Part shown: positions 51,956 through 64,000 of the stretch, piece by piece
Numbering within the stretch: the first letter of the stretch is position 1
Layout: each line of letters opens with the position of its first letter
DNA from: Phyto melanocephala
Lineage: Eukaryota > Arthropoda > Insecta > Diptera > Rhinophoridae
Assembly (NCBI GenBank): GCA_941918925.1
Contig: OW799233.1
Location: forward strand, 155,786,845 to 155,850,844
Direction: 5' to 3'
Length of the DNA stretch: 64,000 bases
Made by a program: the position numbers and the translations under genes
The notes under the pieces: generated by a model
Seen by the model: only the letters and a program-made list of their open reading frames with translations
Told to the model about the DNA's origin: nothing
Databases searched by the model: none

Positions 51956-54308
51956 AAATTAGACGATTTATTAGTATGAATGATTTGGAGCTTTAGTTTT
52001 GTCCAATACTGTATGTACATATGATAACACATTCCAATTGAAATTGAATTGCAGTTCTTTGTCCCCAAAATTAATGGCTAAAAATCAGGGATGGATAATA
52101 CTAAATTATTGCAAATCTCTAATATAAAGGCATAAATTTAAAAAAAAATTATCGAATAAAAAACAGAACAATTTATTAAAAATTTAATTTAAAATCTGAA
52201 ATAGAAAATTATACAAAAATATCCAAAAAGGTTTAATTTAAATAAATATTAAACTATTTTATTAAAATAATATTTATCAATGTTTTTTTAAAATATTTAA
52301 TTGAAAAAAATTTGTTTGATAAACAAAATCTTAGAAAAAAAATTAAAACGCAGAAAATGATTGTTTTTGGTTCAATTAAAAAAAATTGCTCATACCACAT
52401 GTATGGCACTTTCCTCAGCCCACTGGAAAATGTAAATGTTGATAAAGAGCTATCGAATGAGAAAAAATGTTTTAAATAAGAATGTTTTGGTGTTTTATTC
52501 ATACATAAAAATAAATAAATTTAATATTTAGAATTCACCATTTCATAAAATAATGCCACATATAGCAGCTTAGTTAAAAACTTATATATGCAACTGAACT
52601 CAATTTCAGTGGGTTTTGTTTTTGTTTTTTGTTGGCGCTAGTGATGTTTACGTGTTACATACGATAACCCTTCACGTTCCGAAAGAATTAGAATTCCCAA
52701 AAATTATCTAGAAAAATTGCAATATATATTGACGGGATAATCCGGTTTGTGCCACTGATCCTGGTTTATTACACTACAGCAGCGAAATGTTCGTTGCTTT
52801 GCACGGCTTGTTATGCTATAATAAAATTTGTGATTTTATTTCAATATTGTTTTAACTAATCACATCTAATTTTTCTGGTGTGTAACAAATTTATACAAGT
52901 ACTAAACTACTCCCATTACTGCTCTAAACAAAGCGATTGTTTGTGTTATTTATTGACCTCAAAACTTGCTCATGTGTGTGTTTTTGGGCTTGTCAGTTTC
53001 GCAATGCAGTTACAGACAAAATATATTTTATTCAGTTGATTGTTGTTCTTATAACTTAAAAATTTTTTGGCTATAAAGATATACTATTTACAAAGCAGTT
53101 ACATTTGATTTTTTGTTTGGGTCTGTGTGTAAAATTAAAATTAAATAAAATAGATGCACGTGTTTGACCTATTTGTGTCTATGCTGTAAAGTAGTAGCAT
53201 TTTTATATGCTTTGCTCTCTTACACACTCACACTGTGTTATCTTTCTAAGTTGCAAAAAGTATGCTATATATTAACTAAATGTCATTTATAAAAGAAAAT
53301 AAGTTAAGTTATTAAAAATTTATGTAGTGTATAGATGTCGAAAAAGGCGGCATTACCAGCAGCAAAGTGCAAAGATTAGTGAGTATAAATAACATTATAA
53401 AAAAAAAGAAAAAAAAAAGTTTTATTTGCCAATGGCAGTCCTCTGTGTTGTTTTTTTTAGGTTCTTTTTTTTATGTGCATGCATGTATGCAAGTTTCCTC
53501 TTTCGATTGTACTTGATAGCGTGATTGAGTTTCCGTTAAGGATACAGGATACTAGGATAATTTTCGTGTCTCTTTCGTTTGCCTACACTATTTGAATTTT
53601 GATGGCTCTTAAGTTGTGTCTACAGGATACTTAGATTTGATACTAAGATTCATATTAAAATCTGTTTTTTTCCTTGCTGCACATTTTTCTTTTTTTGACT
53701 TAAGGTTACAAAAAATTTTGATTTTGTTGGTTGAAATATAAAAAAAAAACTTTTTTTATTAGAAACCAATATATGGACCAATGGATTATATTTTTCCTAT
53801 TGCATATATATATAAGTATATATGCATGTGTGTTTGACAAGGCCTCTTTCTTATCTTAACATTTATATAAAAACAATTTTTAATTGCACTTTTGTGAGCA
53901 TGTTATTAATAAGTTGATTTTGTTAGTGCTGTTGAAGCAAATATTTAATTTCTTTTCTTTCTTGAGTTGTGATAACACCGTATTGAACCAACTTAAGTCA
54001 GTTATAAAAACATAAAAAATATTTACACAAGCAAAATATACGAGTAAGAAGAAAGTACAAAGGTTTTTTTTAATCTAGAATTTTATAAAAACAAAACCAA
54101 AGTAAGCAGTGGTTCAAAATTTTTTACAGATACGAGCCTAAATATAAGGTAGTGCAGTAAGCATGGCTTTACAATTAATCAAGACAAAACAAGTTATCTT
54201 AAATTGTTTCAATAAACTTTTTTTTTTTTTGAAATCTTACCACAGTTCTTTCTACCAAACGATTTTGATTAAATTTTGCACACAAATTGCTTGAAAACAA
54301 ATTCTATG
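51956..54308. other. Gene-free stretch
   Basis: AT-rich, no element recognised. A short plus-strand frame at 53335-53376 (MSKKAALPAAKCKD) overlaps a GTGAGT donor, but no partner exon is visible. Confidence 0.45.
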
Positions 54309-54432
54309 TAATGGTGGTGATTGTTCGGCATGAGGTCCTTGTAATAAATAAAAACTAACAATTGTGTGTTTTTATTATTAGTTATTTATTTAGGTATTTT
54401 ATTTTTCCTATGTCGAACAATCACCACCATTA
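54309..54432. mobile_element. 124-bp hairpin MITE (family G)
   Basis: Ends TAATGGTGGTGATTGTTCGG and (complement) TAATGGTGGTGATTGTTCGA, followed by CATG/CATA and AGG. The interior is A/T-rich and itself partly palindromic. Single copy here. Confidence 0.65.
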
Positions 54433-56839
54433 AATAATATAAAAAAGGTCAACAATCTACATATTTAACAAATTTTATGATCACAAAAGTGGTCAGCTTC
54501 AAGCCCATATAAAGATGCCAAGATTTACCTGACAGTGGAGAAATAGGATAATTTCCAGGGAAATTACTATTTATGGTCTTGTAGATTTGTGCAACTATTT
54601 AACTAAGACATAAAATTATGCGTACTAAGTATTACTGTTAATTTAAAATAACCGCGCAAAATGGTGAAATATGTATTCTCTAACCCCTGTAATATTCGTA
54701 TCAAATAAAAAATCTAAATAGAATTATGAAAACATAAAACTTTAAATATACATAAATAAATATAAAGTTGATGCAAATTATAGTAATAAAAGGTAATCGC
54801 ACCCAATTACATTTATTCCATTTGACTAATTATTTTTTTTTTTTTGAAACTACACCAACCACTCTAATTAAAGGGTCTTACTAGTAAAGAATATTTTGAT
54901 TTTTGAGAAAGACTGTAAATAATTATTTTTCAAAATTTTTTGTAAAATTTTCAAAAATAGAATGATGTATATATATGCAGGTATGACTTTTCGCTGAATT
55001 CTCTACAACTACTAAGAATATTTCACATGTTTTAATCCGGGGAGTGGTCACATGGTCACAAAACTGAATGCATGGACAACAACAAAAATTTTAAATATCA
55101 ATAAAAATGAGCTTAATAAACATTGTATGTACAAGCTTTTCTTTTATATTTTTGTTTTTTTCCTAATACAGTTAAACATATACATATGTATGTATGTATG
55201 TAAGTATATTTAAATGTACAGTTCCCTTTAGGTACAAATAACATCCTAACATACACTACTTTTAAGTAATTTTTGTTAAAATATCCGCCGCTTTTAGCCC
55301 TACATCCGGATTATACAAAAATAAAGGATTTTCAAAACAATAGAAAAAGTGCGGATGTCATACATACAAAAAGTTAAAATATGCATTAAGAAACCCCTTC
55401 AAAAGAAACTTGTGCAACTTTACAGAGAAAAAAATGAATAAAGAATTTGAAAAAAAAATAAATAAATGCAGTAAATCACTGAATAACTAAAGAAAATAAT
55501 TCACGTACACTAGAGTCCACCACACCACATTATAATTACGACTGGTTGGCATGGCAACAAAACCCCCTTTTTTGTTCAATAATAATGCAAAAAAAAAAAT
55601 ATCAAACATAACTCAAACCAATCTCCAATAAATGCTATCACACAACTAGTAACAACAACTACACTCACGACTTTTTAAACTTAATGGTTTGTCTGGTTAA
55701 AATAAATCCAAAAATAAAGTAAAAAAAAAACACAACATTAAAAGTAAATGCATTTGACTATACATATGTACATTAACAGCAACAACACACAAACATTAAC
55801 GTAAATAGAGGGGCCACTTTACTCTCGTTCTCTCTTTGAACTAAACACAAAAAAAAGTCTCCCAAACATTAAAAAAACACAAACAGCCAAACACATAAGG
55901 GCTAGTACTATAGAACCAATTTTAGTTAAAATAACCATATGAGAAACAAGTTTTTTGCTTTTTATACTTAAATTTTATCACTAACAGCAACGACAACAAT
56001 AACAGCATACTACATGATAAGTTTTTGTTTAATGCAAAATTTAAAGCAAAAAAAAAATCAAGTATTTTTATGCATTGTACAGTGAGTTGCCACCAGCTTG
56101 TCTTGTTTGGAGCAATATAATAAATAATGGCAATCCGCCAAATTATGAACACATGCTGAGAAATTAAAAAAAAAATTCGGTTAAACAAGAAAACGAAAAC
56201 AAAAAAACCTACAGATAACTGAAATAGCAAAAAGTAAATGACTGAAAAAAAATATGGCGTGGCGGCTGTAAAGAGGAAGCCTTTTTACACTAACACTAAT
56301 GCATAAAACTGTAAATGCATTTGTAAATGCACTCCCAACATTGGTACTCAAGCACAAAGAGCAAAGCGAAACAAAAAGCTTCACTTTTTTTTATTATTTG
56401 TAAAAGGAATAATAACAAATGTATAAGTGAGAAAAAGATTTAATATAAAAGCAGGGAATGAAAGATTAAAACGTACACACTGTGGTTTATTCAAGGAAAA
56501 ATATGCTGACAAAGTCAAAACCTTTAACAAATGTGAATTTTTAAAAAACGGATTTATGTTAAAAAAAAAGTTTAAAGCAAATCGAAAAGAAGTCTAAATT
56601 TATAAAAAAAAAAAAAAGAAAGAAAAATAATTAATAAATTTTTTATACAAATCTAAACATTTCAAAAACATATACTTAATATACTAAAAATATGAAACTT
56701 TGTATATTTGAATCTTAATTGAGCACTTTTAAACGTTAAAGGAATTTCAGTTTATTTCCCCATACAAACATAGTCACATGGGCCAAAATATGATATACGT
56801 TAGATAAAGAAATTGTACTTGAACGGTTTAATATTTTGT
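54433..56839. other. Gene-free stretch
   Basis: AT-rich, with a GTATGTAT microsatellite near 55180-55205. Nothing recognised. Confidence 0.5.
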
Positions 56840-57000
56840 GCTTTTCGTATAGAGATTCTAATGAAAAAGTATTGACCCCATATTATCTAAAAGCCTATGA
56901 ATAAATCGATTGAGCAATGTTCAAATTACAGCATCCGATAACGATTAAAATATTACTCGAACGTTCGAGTTTACTGCGCCTTTTTGAATAGAACTTCTAG
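56840..57000. repeat. MITE family A fragments split by DINE-like sequence
   Basis: GTGCTTTTCGTATAGAGATT then CTAATGAAAAAGTA (56841-56873) and CAAATTACAGCATCCGATAA then ACTCGAACGTTCGAGT (56933-56970) match two halves of family A. Between them is GACCCCATATTATCTAAAAG and CCTATGAATAAATCGATTGAGC of the DINE-like repeat. Confidence 0.5.
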
Positions 57001-57900
57001 AAGGAGTCTATTGGAAGTCCCATAACTGACATATAAGAAAATCAACAAGCCAACATCTACTTTCTCCCATATTTTTTCCACAAAAATTACTATTAAGAAA
57101 TATGATATAACTTTAGGGCTAATTGTTGAATATTCTGCAGAAATCGGTCACTAATCGGCAAAGTTATAGATAAAAATTATTTTAAAAAAAATATATTTTT
57201 AATATACCAAATTCTTTCAGCTCCTAACTAATTTTGGTTATCGGTAGGAAAGCCAAATTGCAAGTAGTAGTCTTGAAAATTATTCCTGGGAAAATCTATA
57301 ACACCGGTTTAAAACAGCGATATAAGCACCACAATACAACAGCAGGTGTTTTTCCTTAAATTAGCAAACGAAATACTACTATTTCTTTCAGGTTATAGAC
57401 AATCGAAAATATACTACATTCTAAGAATTAAAAATCCGTGATGAACGCCTACAATTTTTTTCAGCTTCTAAGCAACTATGCTTTTTTTGCTTGACCAGAA
57501 AAATTAAATACAATATAAAAAAAATTTTAAATCCACAATAGCCGCATACAATAAATTTTTAAATTGTTTAAGTCTTGTAATTCAAAATTAGTCCTCTCCT
57601 ATCACCTCAATATTGGTATCGAATACAAATGCATGACCAGTAGAACACATTTAACTATACAAAAATTTGAATTCAAAATTTGCTGATAATTTTTATACCT
57701 TTCACCTGTGTTGTCAACAGTATATATTTTTTTTAATTAAAAAGACTTGACTAATGATATACAGTTAACTATAGTAAAATTCAAAACCAAAAATACATCC
57801 GGAAAAAATATTTAAAATGTCGTATAATATTAAATCTGATGATGTCATTACATTCATGATGGTGAAGGGTATTTTCAGATTCAGCCCGTCTTGTTATTAA
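56870..57900 (+). repeat. DINE/INE-like element, degraded
   Basis: Shares AATCGGCAAAGTTATAGATA, TTCAGCTCCTAACTAATTTT-type and CAATATTGGTATCGAATACA blocks with 26555-27480. Ends near TGATGGTGAAGGGTATTTTC AGATTCAGCCCG. Contains a second TTTCACCTGTGTTG start at 57704, so two partial copies may be joined. Confidence 0.5.
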
Positions 57901-59814
57901 AATAAAATATTCAAGAGCTCCGTAGTTACAATTACAACATCAAAATAAATATCAGTAAATAATATTCAAAAGATAATAGAGGTTTAACGCGATGAGCGTC
58001 GAAAACAAGATTCTTTTCAAATTGTCCTTTGAAGAGTCTTCAAAAATCATAATCGTTAAAATAACGCCTTTTTGCCTTATGTTTATATTAAGTTTTATCT
58101 GTAAATTTTATAAGTTAAATTAGTGTAAAAAAAGTCGCTGTGGGAAACCATGATGGTGCCCACTCATTATGTAAAAGCTCTAAAGTTAAAAAGAAAAAAT
58201 TTAAGCTCTACGAAAATGATGTAAAATGGCTTTAAATTATAATGTCTTGAACCGTCCTTTCTAATTATAAGATAAGTAGTGGTGCTAATTTATATACATT
58301 ACCTTATATGACATTACATTAAAACAGTTTGTACATTCTGATCTAGGTAAACTAGTGACATAGTACGTTTTTTAGAAAAAATTGGAAGAACAATTATTTT
58401 TGTACAGGCATCGCTGATCATAATTTAAGATCTAATGATATAAAGAAAAATTTTAAAAGATCAACCGGCAAACAAAAATTTTAAATTGCATTAAAAAAAT
58501 CCTTTGGAATTGCAGGTGTGACACGAATTTTTTTCTAGTACGGTCTAATATAGCACATACATATATACGTCCACAGACATATGAACATATGTAGGTGTGT
58601 GCAATATTTTCTGTAAATTGCCACCGTTTTCCATACAGTACATATTTTCTATGAATTAAAAATGCGTTGTGCTTTTTAGAGTGTTCCCATACAGAACACA
58701 ATGCACATTCTTCTTGTTGTTTTTGCAACAACTACATACATATTAACATCTTCTAAACTAGCTGACTGGTGCTTGTCTAAACAAATAACAAAGAAAAAAT
58801 ACGATTTCTTTGGAGCCGGGAGGAGGGCTCAAGCAGAGGGCACTTAATGAAAATATTGCATTTTTTATTTATTTTTGTTTTTATATAAGTTACACACACA
58901 GCCAGTAAAATAATAGAACTGTTAAAAAAATAGGAATGAATGGAATCATATAGAACCGATTACGTATGCAGGTATGTGTATAGCTTCAAGGTATAAAGCA
59001 CCATATTTAGCAATATAGGTATGCATGTCTATAAATACTGTGTATGGAAAAGAGCTAGCAAGAAAAATCAAATGTAATTCTAAATATAGAAACGATTTTT
59101 CTTTTTTTCAATATTGATTGTGTTTGTGATGTCAAGTGCATTAGAGTATAGAGTAGAGCGCAACTGTATCTTCTTTAAAATGGCAAAAAAAAAAGTTTTC
59201 CAAAATAGAAACTATTTTTTAGTTTATTTAGGGGGCTCACATGATTTATGTAACATGTTCGAAGTACTTCTTATTTTAAGCAGTAGTCATATTAGAATCT
59301 ATACATATAAGCTCGCGAACTTGTCAGTTAGTTTTTGTAGACGAAAAAAAAAAGACTTTTAGTATGTATGACATTTATAATTTAAAATTTATGATGACAC
59401 CATGAAATGTAAGCATTGTCGGTCTTATTCAGCAGAAAGCTAAAACAACATTTTTACGAGAGATTTATGGCATAAATAATAGAAATTAATTAAAATAAAG
59501 AATAGTGCAAAAAATAGTACGAGTGTTTAATATTTATGATGAAAAAATAAAATTCTAAGGTATCAAGAGATGAAACAGGTGTTTTTTGTAGTTATTTTTT
59601 TTTTAAATCTGAAAAAATTGCCTTTAAATCATACTAATATTGTCTGTATCTAATTCCTTAATTATGTTCAAAATTTTAATTTTTTTCAAATTTTAAAAGA
59701 ACACAGGGTCGAGCTTTATTTTACCAAAAACGATAAACAATATTATTATAACAATAAACAATTTATATAAATTCGAGCTTTATTTCATTAAAAACATTAA
59801 ACAATTTTATTATA
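57901..59814. other. Gene-free stretch
   Basis: AT-rich with no recognised element. The minus-strand open frame 58453-58731 has cysteines and histidines scattered without a zinc-finger spacing and is judged random. Confidence 0.5.
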
Positions 59815-61250
59815 ACCTTCACCTGTGGTGTGCCAAGGATATATACAGCTTTGTCATTCCGTTTTCGTATAAAGTACAGTCGTGTCTGGATATAGTGAAC
59901 TAATTTTGGCAAGGCTTGTTCATAGTATCCAGGTTGTTCTCTATATCAAGGGTTTTGTTCAAAAACTCGTTTTATTTACTAAAAATACATATGTACATGT
60001 AAATGCAATAGCTGATTAGAAACAATTTGTACAAAAAAAGGAAATATATGTACATACTTATTTAAGTTTAATAAAAGAATTGTTGTTGAAGTTGTTTTCA
60101 AAGTTTTGTTCACTATTAGAGTTTTTCACTATTTAGAGTACTCCATGCAAAAATTTTGGTGTTCACTATATCGGGTGTTCACTATATCCAGACACGACTG
60201 TATATATATTCTGCAAACTTAATAATAGGAGAGTCTATTGAGATATTTTCGTATGTTCGTCTGTACGTGTATTGATTGAAATTAACCTATCAAAAATAAA
60301 TGAATCCAATAGAATCGTCCTATAACTTTTCGAGACATGCCCAAACAAATTCGACTGCCTCAGTTTTATTTTGAATATTTTTCAGACCTCGAAAACAACA
60401 AAGACATATTTGTTACCTACTTGCCTACAAAGCTATTCGTAATTTTTTTTTTTTTTTTCAAATATCAGTCACTATCAGTAAAGTTGTACGCAAAAATGAT
60501 TTGGAAAAATATTGTTTTTTAAATATATCAAGTTTTTTAAGCTCATAGATAATATTTAGAAATGCCAGCGGCACAAAATTTTAAGCTGTAGTTTTAAAAA
60601 TTATCCCTGTGAAAAACTAACAAATTTCTATAAAACCGGCTGAGGTATAAGCACAGAAATACATCTGCTTCGATGTTTTTTCTAAAATTAAAAAAATTAA
60701 AATATTTTTTCAGCTTCTGGACAACCTAGACGATCAATATTGGTTCTAAATGAATGTGCTTGACTAGCAAACTATTACACACTATGAAATCCATCTAGTG
60801 GCGGCCACTACAAAATGGCGTAAAATAAATTAAAATTTAGGTCAAATCTAGTATTTAATAATGTTCCCCTTCAATTAACTTAATTAATATTGGTATCAAA
60901 TGAATGGTCTTGCCCAGAACAATACACGGAACTATGAAAAAGGTAAAATCCAATATTGCACCCTAACTAAAATGGCGGATATATGGGTCAAATATAGTAA
61001 CTACGGCTTTGTTCTATTCAGGCTCCACAATATTGGTATCAAATGAAAAGGCTTAACCAATAGAATATAGTAACCTATGAAAAGTTGTAAAATCCAAGAT
61101 GACGTCCTAAATAAAATGGCGAATATATTTTTTTCTTAACCCTTATATGGATATCAAATGAAAGGAAAACAAAAATCGTGTCGCAAATGAAAAACCCAAA
61201 ATAACCATACAACGTACATGATGGTGAAGAGTGTTATCAGATTTGGCTCA
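59815..61250 (+). repeat. DINE/INE-like element with minisatellite units, hosting a MITE
   Basis: Starts AACCTTCACCTGTGGTGTGC, AGCTTTGTCATTCCGTTTTC; ends ATGATGGTGAAGAGTGTTAT CAGATTTGGC. From 60735 it has four diverged units with AATATTGGTATCAAATGAA and AAAATGGCGgA (at about 60737, 60887, 61030, 61150), like those at 27100-27400. Confidence 0.65.
59877..60200. mobile_element. pogo-like MITE, 324 bp, perfect 24-bp TIRs
   Basis: TA on each side (59875-59876, 60201-60202). Both ends read CAGTCGTGTCTGGATATAGT GAAC inward with no mismatch. The right end repeats ATATAGTGAACACC. The CAGTC start and TA target fit pogo/Tigger relatives. It interrupts the DINE-like element, so it is younger than that copy. 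Confidence 0.85.
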
Positions 61251-64000
61251 ATACTATTGTTTTTTTCGGCAAGAATTTCATTATGCACACAACGCTACCA
61301 AAGTTGCATTTTGTAATGCCGCAACTTTATTGTGATTGGAATCAACAGATCTGCATCGTTTTAATATAAATATGACATGTTTTAATTGTAACATATTAAT
61401 CTAAACAGTCGCAAATAAAACAGAATTTTTATCTCCAAGAATTAAAAAAAACATGTTTTCTAATTTGAGAAAACAAACTTTTTTACTAGGTATAAAATAC
61501 ACCACTTTGAATTTTCAAGCATATTTAAAGACAATTTTAAATTAATTTAAAATTAAAAATCATATTTGAGAATTTTTCACTTAAGCAGAGCTTTCATTAC
61601 TTTCGGTATATCAGTATACCCCGAAAACTAAGACCAATTAAAAGATTATAGCGCCACAAATTAGGAAAAAACCTTCAGTTGCTGCTAAATTATAATTTGT
61701 AAACTTGTGTGATTGTTGTTGTATTTAAGTTGTTGATAAAATTTAATTGTTAATGAATTCATTGCACCTTCTAGTAGAAATGTATTTATATACATATTAA
61801 TGGTCACAAGTAGAAAGGCTCGTAACTTGTATTTTTTACGAAATTGACACACAAATTTAATGCAATAGTATCAAAAATAACAGCTTTAAAATTTGTATAA
61901 CGTTTTTGGTTTCACCTATAAAGTTAAAAATTTTTGAGTTAGACCCTTTCTACCAACGATATATACTCTCAAACAAATGGGGTTTTACCATTTTTAATTT
62001 TTTATATAAACTATTATTAAAAAGAAAAATTTAAAAAAAAAACTTGTCTTAAAGAAGTTATTAAAAAGGGAAAATATTTCAATCTTTAGAATTTTGCATC
62101 CTTTGTTGTCAATGCATCTAAAATTTAATAATTCTTCCTATTAAATAACAAAAAACTGAACCGTCGTTATCTTTTTAAGAGGATTATATATTGCAATTCC
62201 TTTTCAAGAGTGCAAAACTGACATTTTTTGTTGTAGAATTTTATTTTTATCAAAAAACACCAAATTCCATATTCTATTTAGTTTATTCATCTTCAATTGA
62301 ATACAAAATTTTAATTAAACAATGGAAAACTAAATATAACTCAAAAAAAGAAAAAGAAAAGTATATATGTATACTCCTAAAACCGGTTTAAAATTAATGA
62401 AATTTATATACAAACATACATACATATATAATATATAACAATTACACAATAAAAAGAAAACTATTATTTTTAAATCCAAAATGCAATTTTGTCAATTTCA
62501 ATTATTTAGCCCCAAAACCGTACTCTGACTCTCTTGCACTTATTCATACACATGAACACACACAATCAAATAAAAAAAAGAGAAATTAAAAGTAAATAAA
62601 ATAAAAAATTGAGAATTGAGATGAAAATTAAAAAAAAAAAAAATAAAATTTATAACAAAATGGTGGACCAAAAAAAATCATGAAAAGGAACAATACATTA
62701 AACTGTTTTATATCACATTGCAAAAAAAGTGAAGCAACAGCAAAAAGCGACAAACAAGAAGAATAAACGACAACAAAAAGCAAAAGGCTCCCCACTGTGA
62801 GAATAAAGAAATACAAATATTAAACTAAGAAATATCATCAAACAAAACTCACACATTCATACTGCACCGGACGAAAGGAGAATTTTAACAAAACAAAAAA
62901 GAAAACGAGAAAAAAATATCTTTGAAAAGAATAAAACAACAATGGAAGAAATTTGGACATTAACTGCAGTTTGTAAGCAGCTTAAGTCTCAGAAAAAAAA
63001 TGAAAATGAGAATCAACTTATAAAGCAAATTGCACCTTAACTGAACTTAAATTAAAAAAAATCGAAACAAAAAAGATAAGAATAATTAATATAAAATATT
63101 TATAAATATTTTTTTATTTTTTTTTTGTTAGTATTATTTTCTTAATAGCTCAGCTGATTTATATAGTCAATGAATAACTAAACAAATGTTTATTTAATTG
63201 TATTTTAAAATAAGAGAGTGAGTAATGAAGATGATACAACACTAATGCAGTTTTGTGTTGTTTTCTTCTAATTTTCGTTTTCATTTTGATTGATATAAGG
63301 GGTGTTAAGTCAAAAATGATGTGTTCGAAAGTTACTTATTTATATTTTTTTCTTTTGAAATACCAAAACTTGAAATTTTTAAAATAAATATTTAAATTTA
63401 TATATGAACATAAATATTTAATTTAAATTATGTATTAATTTTTGGGATACCCTTATTTTTGTTACAATTATGGAACACATGCACAGTTTCAACACTTAAA
63501 GCTCTTATTAAGATATGGCTGATATGATCAAAACTCCAATGTAGAACGGTTTTAAGGTTTTATTTACATTTTTATTTTTAAATTTTTATCAAAAGTAGCT
63601 TGTACTGAGTTTAAATCGAATAGAGATTATAATTTTTCAGAATGACATAAAAAGTAGTAAACTGGTAGGTATCGCATCCAATTAACGAAATTTGAAGCCT
63701 ATAACAATTATGTGGTGCAGATATGCCATTAAATATATTTTCTTTAAATGGGAAGTGCTACGTCCTTCCTTTTTTTGCTGTACAATCATTAAAATAATTG
63801 TAAAATTTTTGTTAAAACGATTTATACCAGGATTGAAAATAAATCTAATGAGTTCCCCTGTTCCGATTGTATCGATTGTTTTGTTAGAATAAGACAAATG
63901 ACATAAAAGTAACACACACAGAGTTCTAAGATTATAGATGTAATAGTTTTCTAGATATCTCATTAAATGTATTTGCTTTATACTTAAGGTGCCATGTCCA
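61251..64000. other. Gene-free right end of window
   Basis: AT-rich. Contains MITE F3 (61799-61960) and a possible tiny DD37E-like trace at 61618-61655. No gene or other element recognised. Confidence 0.5.
61799..61960. mobile_element. MITE family F, copy F3
   Basis: From AATGGTCACAAGTAGAAAGG to GAGTTAGACCCTTTCTACCA ACGATA; interior AATTTAATGCAATAGTATCA. Shorter than F1 through internal loss. Confidence 0.65.

Noticed and set aside
58453..58731. Cys/His-containing minus-strand frame as a zinc-finger protein
   Set aside because: Cysteine and histidine spacing does not fit any zinc-finger class, and the composition is that of the surrounding non-coding DNA.
61618..61655. CCGAAAACTAAGACCAATTA as a DD37E transposase trace
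   Set aside because: Matches the PELRPI region over only about eight residues with a stop; too short to support.

Overview
This is an AT-rich nuclear window from a higher dipteran, most likely a calyptrate fly. The call rests on a fly-type Syncrip gene with long introns and on dipteran-type transposons (mariner/Tc1, DD37E, DD41D and pogo relatives, Helitron/DINE-like repeats). Only one host gene is supported: Syncrip (Syp, the hnRNP Q/R orthologue), on the minus strand in the left third. Coding exons, in transcript order, lie at 23544-23660, 20851-21172, 20534-20775, then either 15798-15933 (4a) or 9896-10031 (4b), then 3937-4070, 3713-3841, 3489-3629 and 766-875. All splice phases fit. Together they encode about 444 residues: the N-terminal acidic/NURR region, three RRMs and the start of the basic C-terminal tail. 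The tail exons and 3' UTR lie beyond the left edge; most or all of the 5' UTR lies to the right of 23662.

Exons 4a and 4b are both exactly 136 nt, in identical phase, and encode alternative versions of the RRM1 end / RRM1-RRM2 linker / RRM2 RNP2 strand. Including both or neither would break the frame, so they must be mutually exclusive. The introns around them carry self-complementary sequences (a perfect 19-nt pair at 5142-5160/8739-8757, a 13-nt pair at 4994-5006/14762-14774) and a motif repeated at similar distances downstream of both exons. These could form a splice-choosing RNA structure, although chance and transposon-TIR explanations remain open.

The Syp introns hold many transposon remains: MITEs at 949-1200 and 1781-2426, a decayed DD37E fragment near 3000-3290, several non-LTR retrotransposon fragments (5500-7700 and 16735-17900), a hAT remnant at 11300-11722 interrupted by a MITE, and a decayed DD34D mariner at 22090-23035. 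A structurally complete DD37E Tc1/mariner element (13047-14344) with an uninterrupted 337-codon transposase, matching TIRs and TA target duplication lies in the intron between exons 4a and 4b.

From about 24 kb to 64 kb I found no convincing protein-coding gene. This is long 5' intron or intergenic DNA filled with nested repeats: a three-level nested MITE at 24931-25575, a tRNA-derived SINE-like piece at about 27640-27773, DINE/INE-1-like elements with internal minisatellites (26555-27480, 37485-38110, 38590-40390, 45180-48180, 56870-57900, 59815-61250), a non-autonomous Helitron (41099-41845), two internally deleted DD41D-like elements, a pogo-like element with a CENP-B-type helix-turn-helix ORF (35692-36461), a pogo-like MITE (59877-60200), and several hairpin MITE families with multiple copies. 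No tRNA gene, rRNA, CRISPR array or bacterial-type operon was seen. All calls were made by eye from sequence and family knowledge; none was checked by database search.
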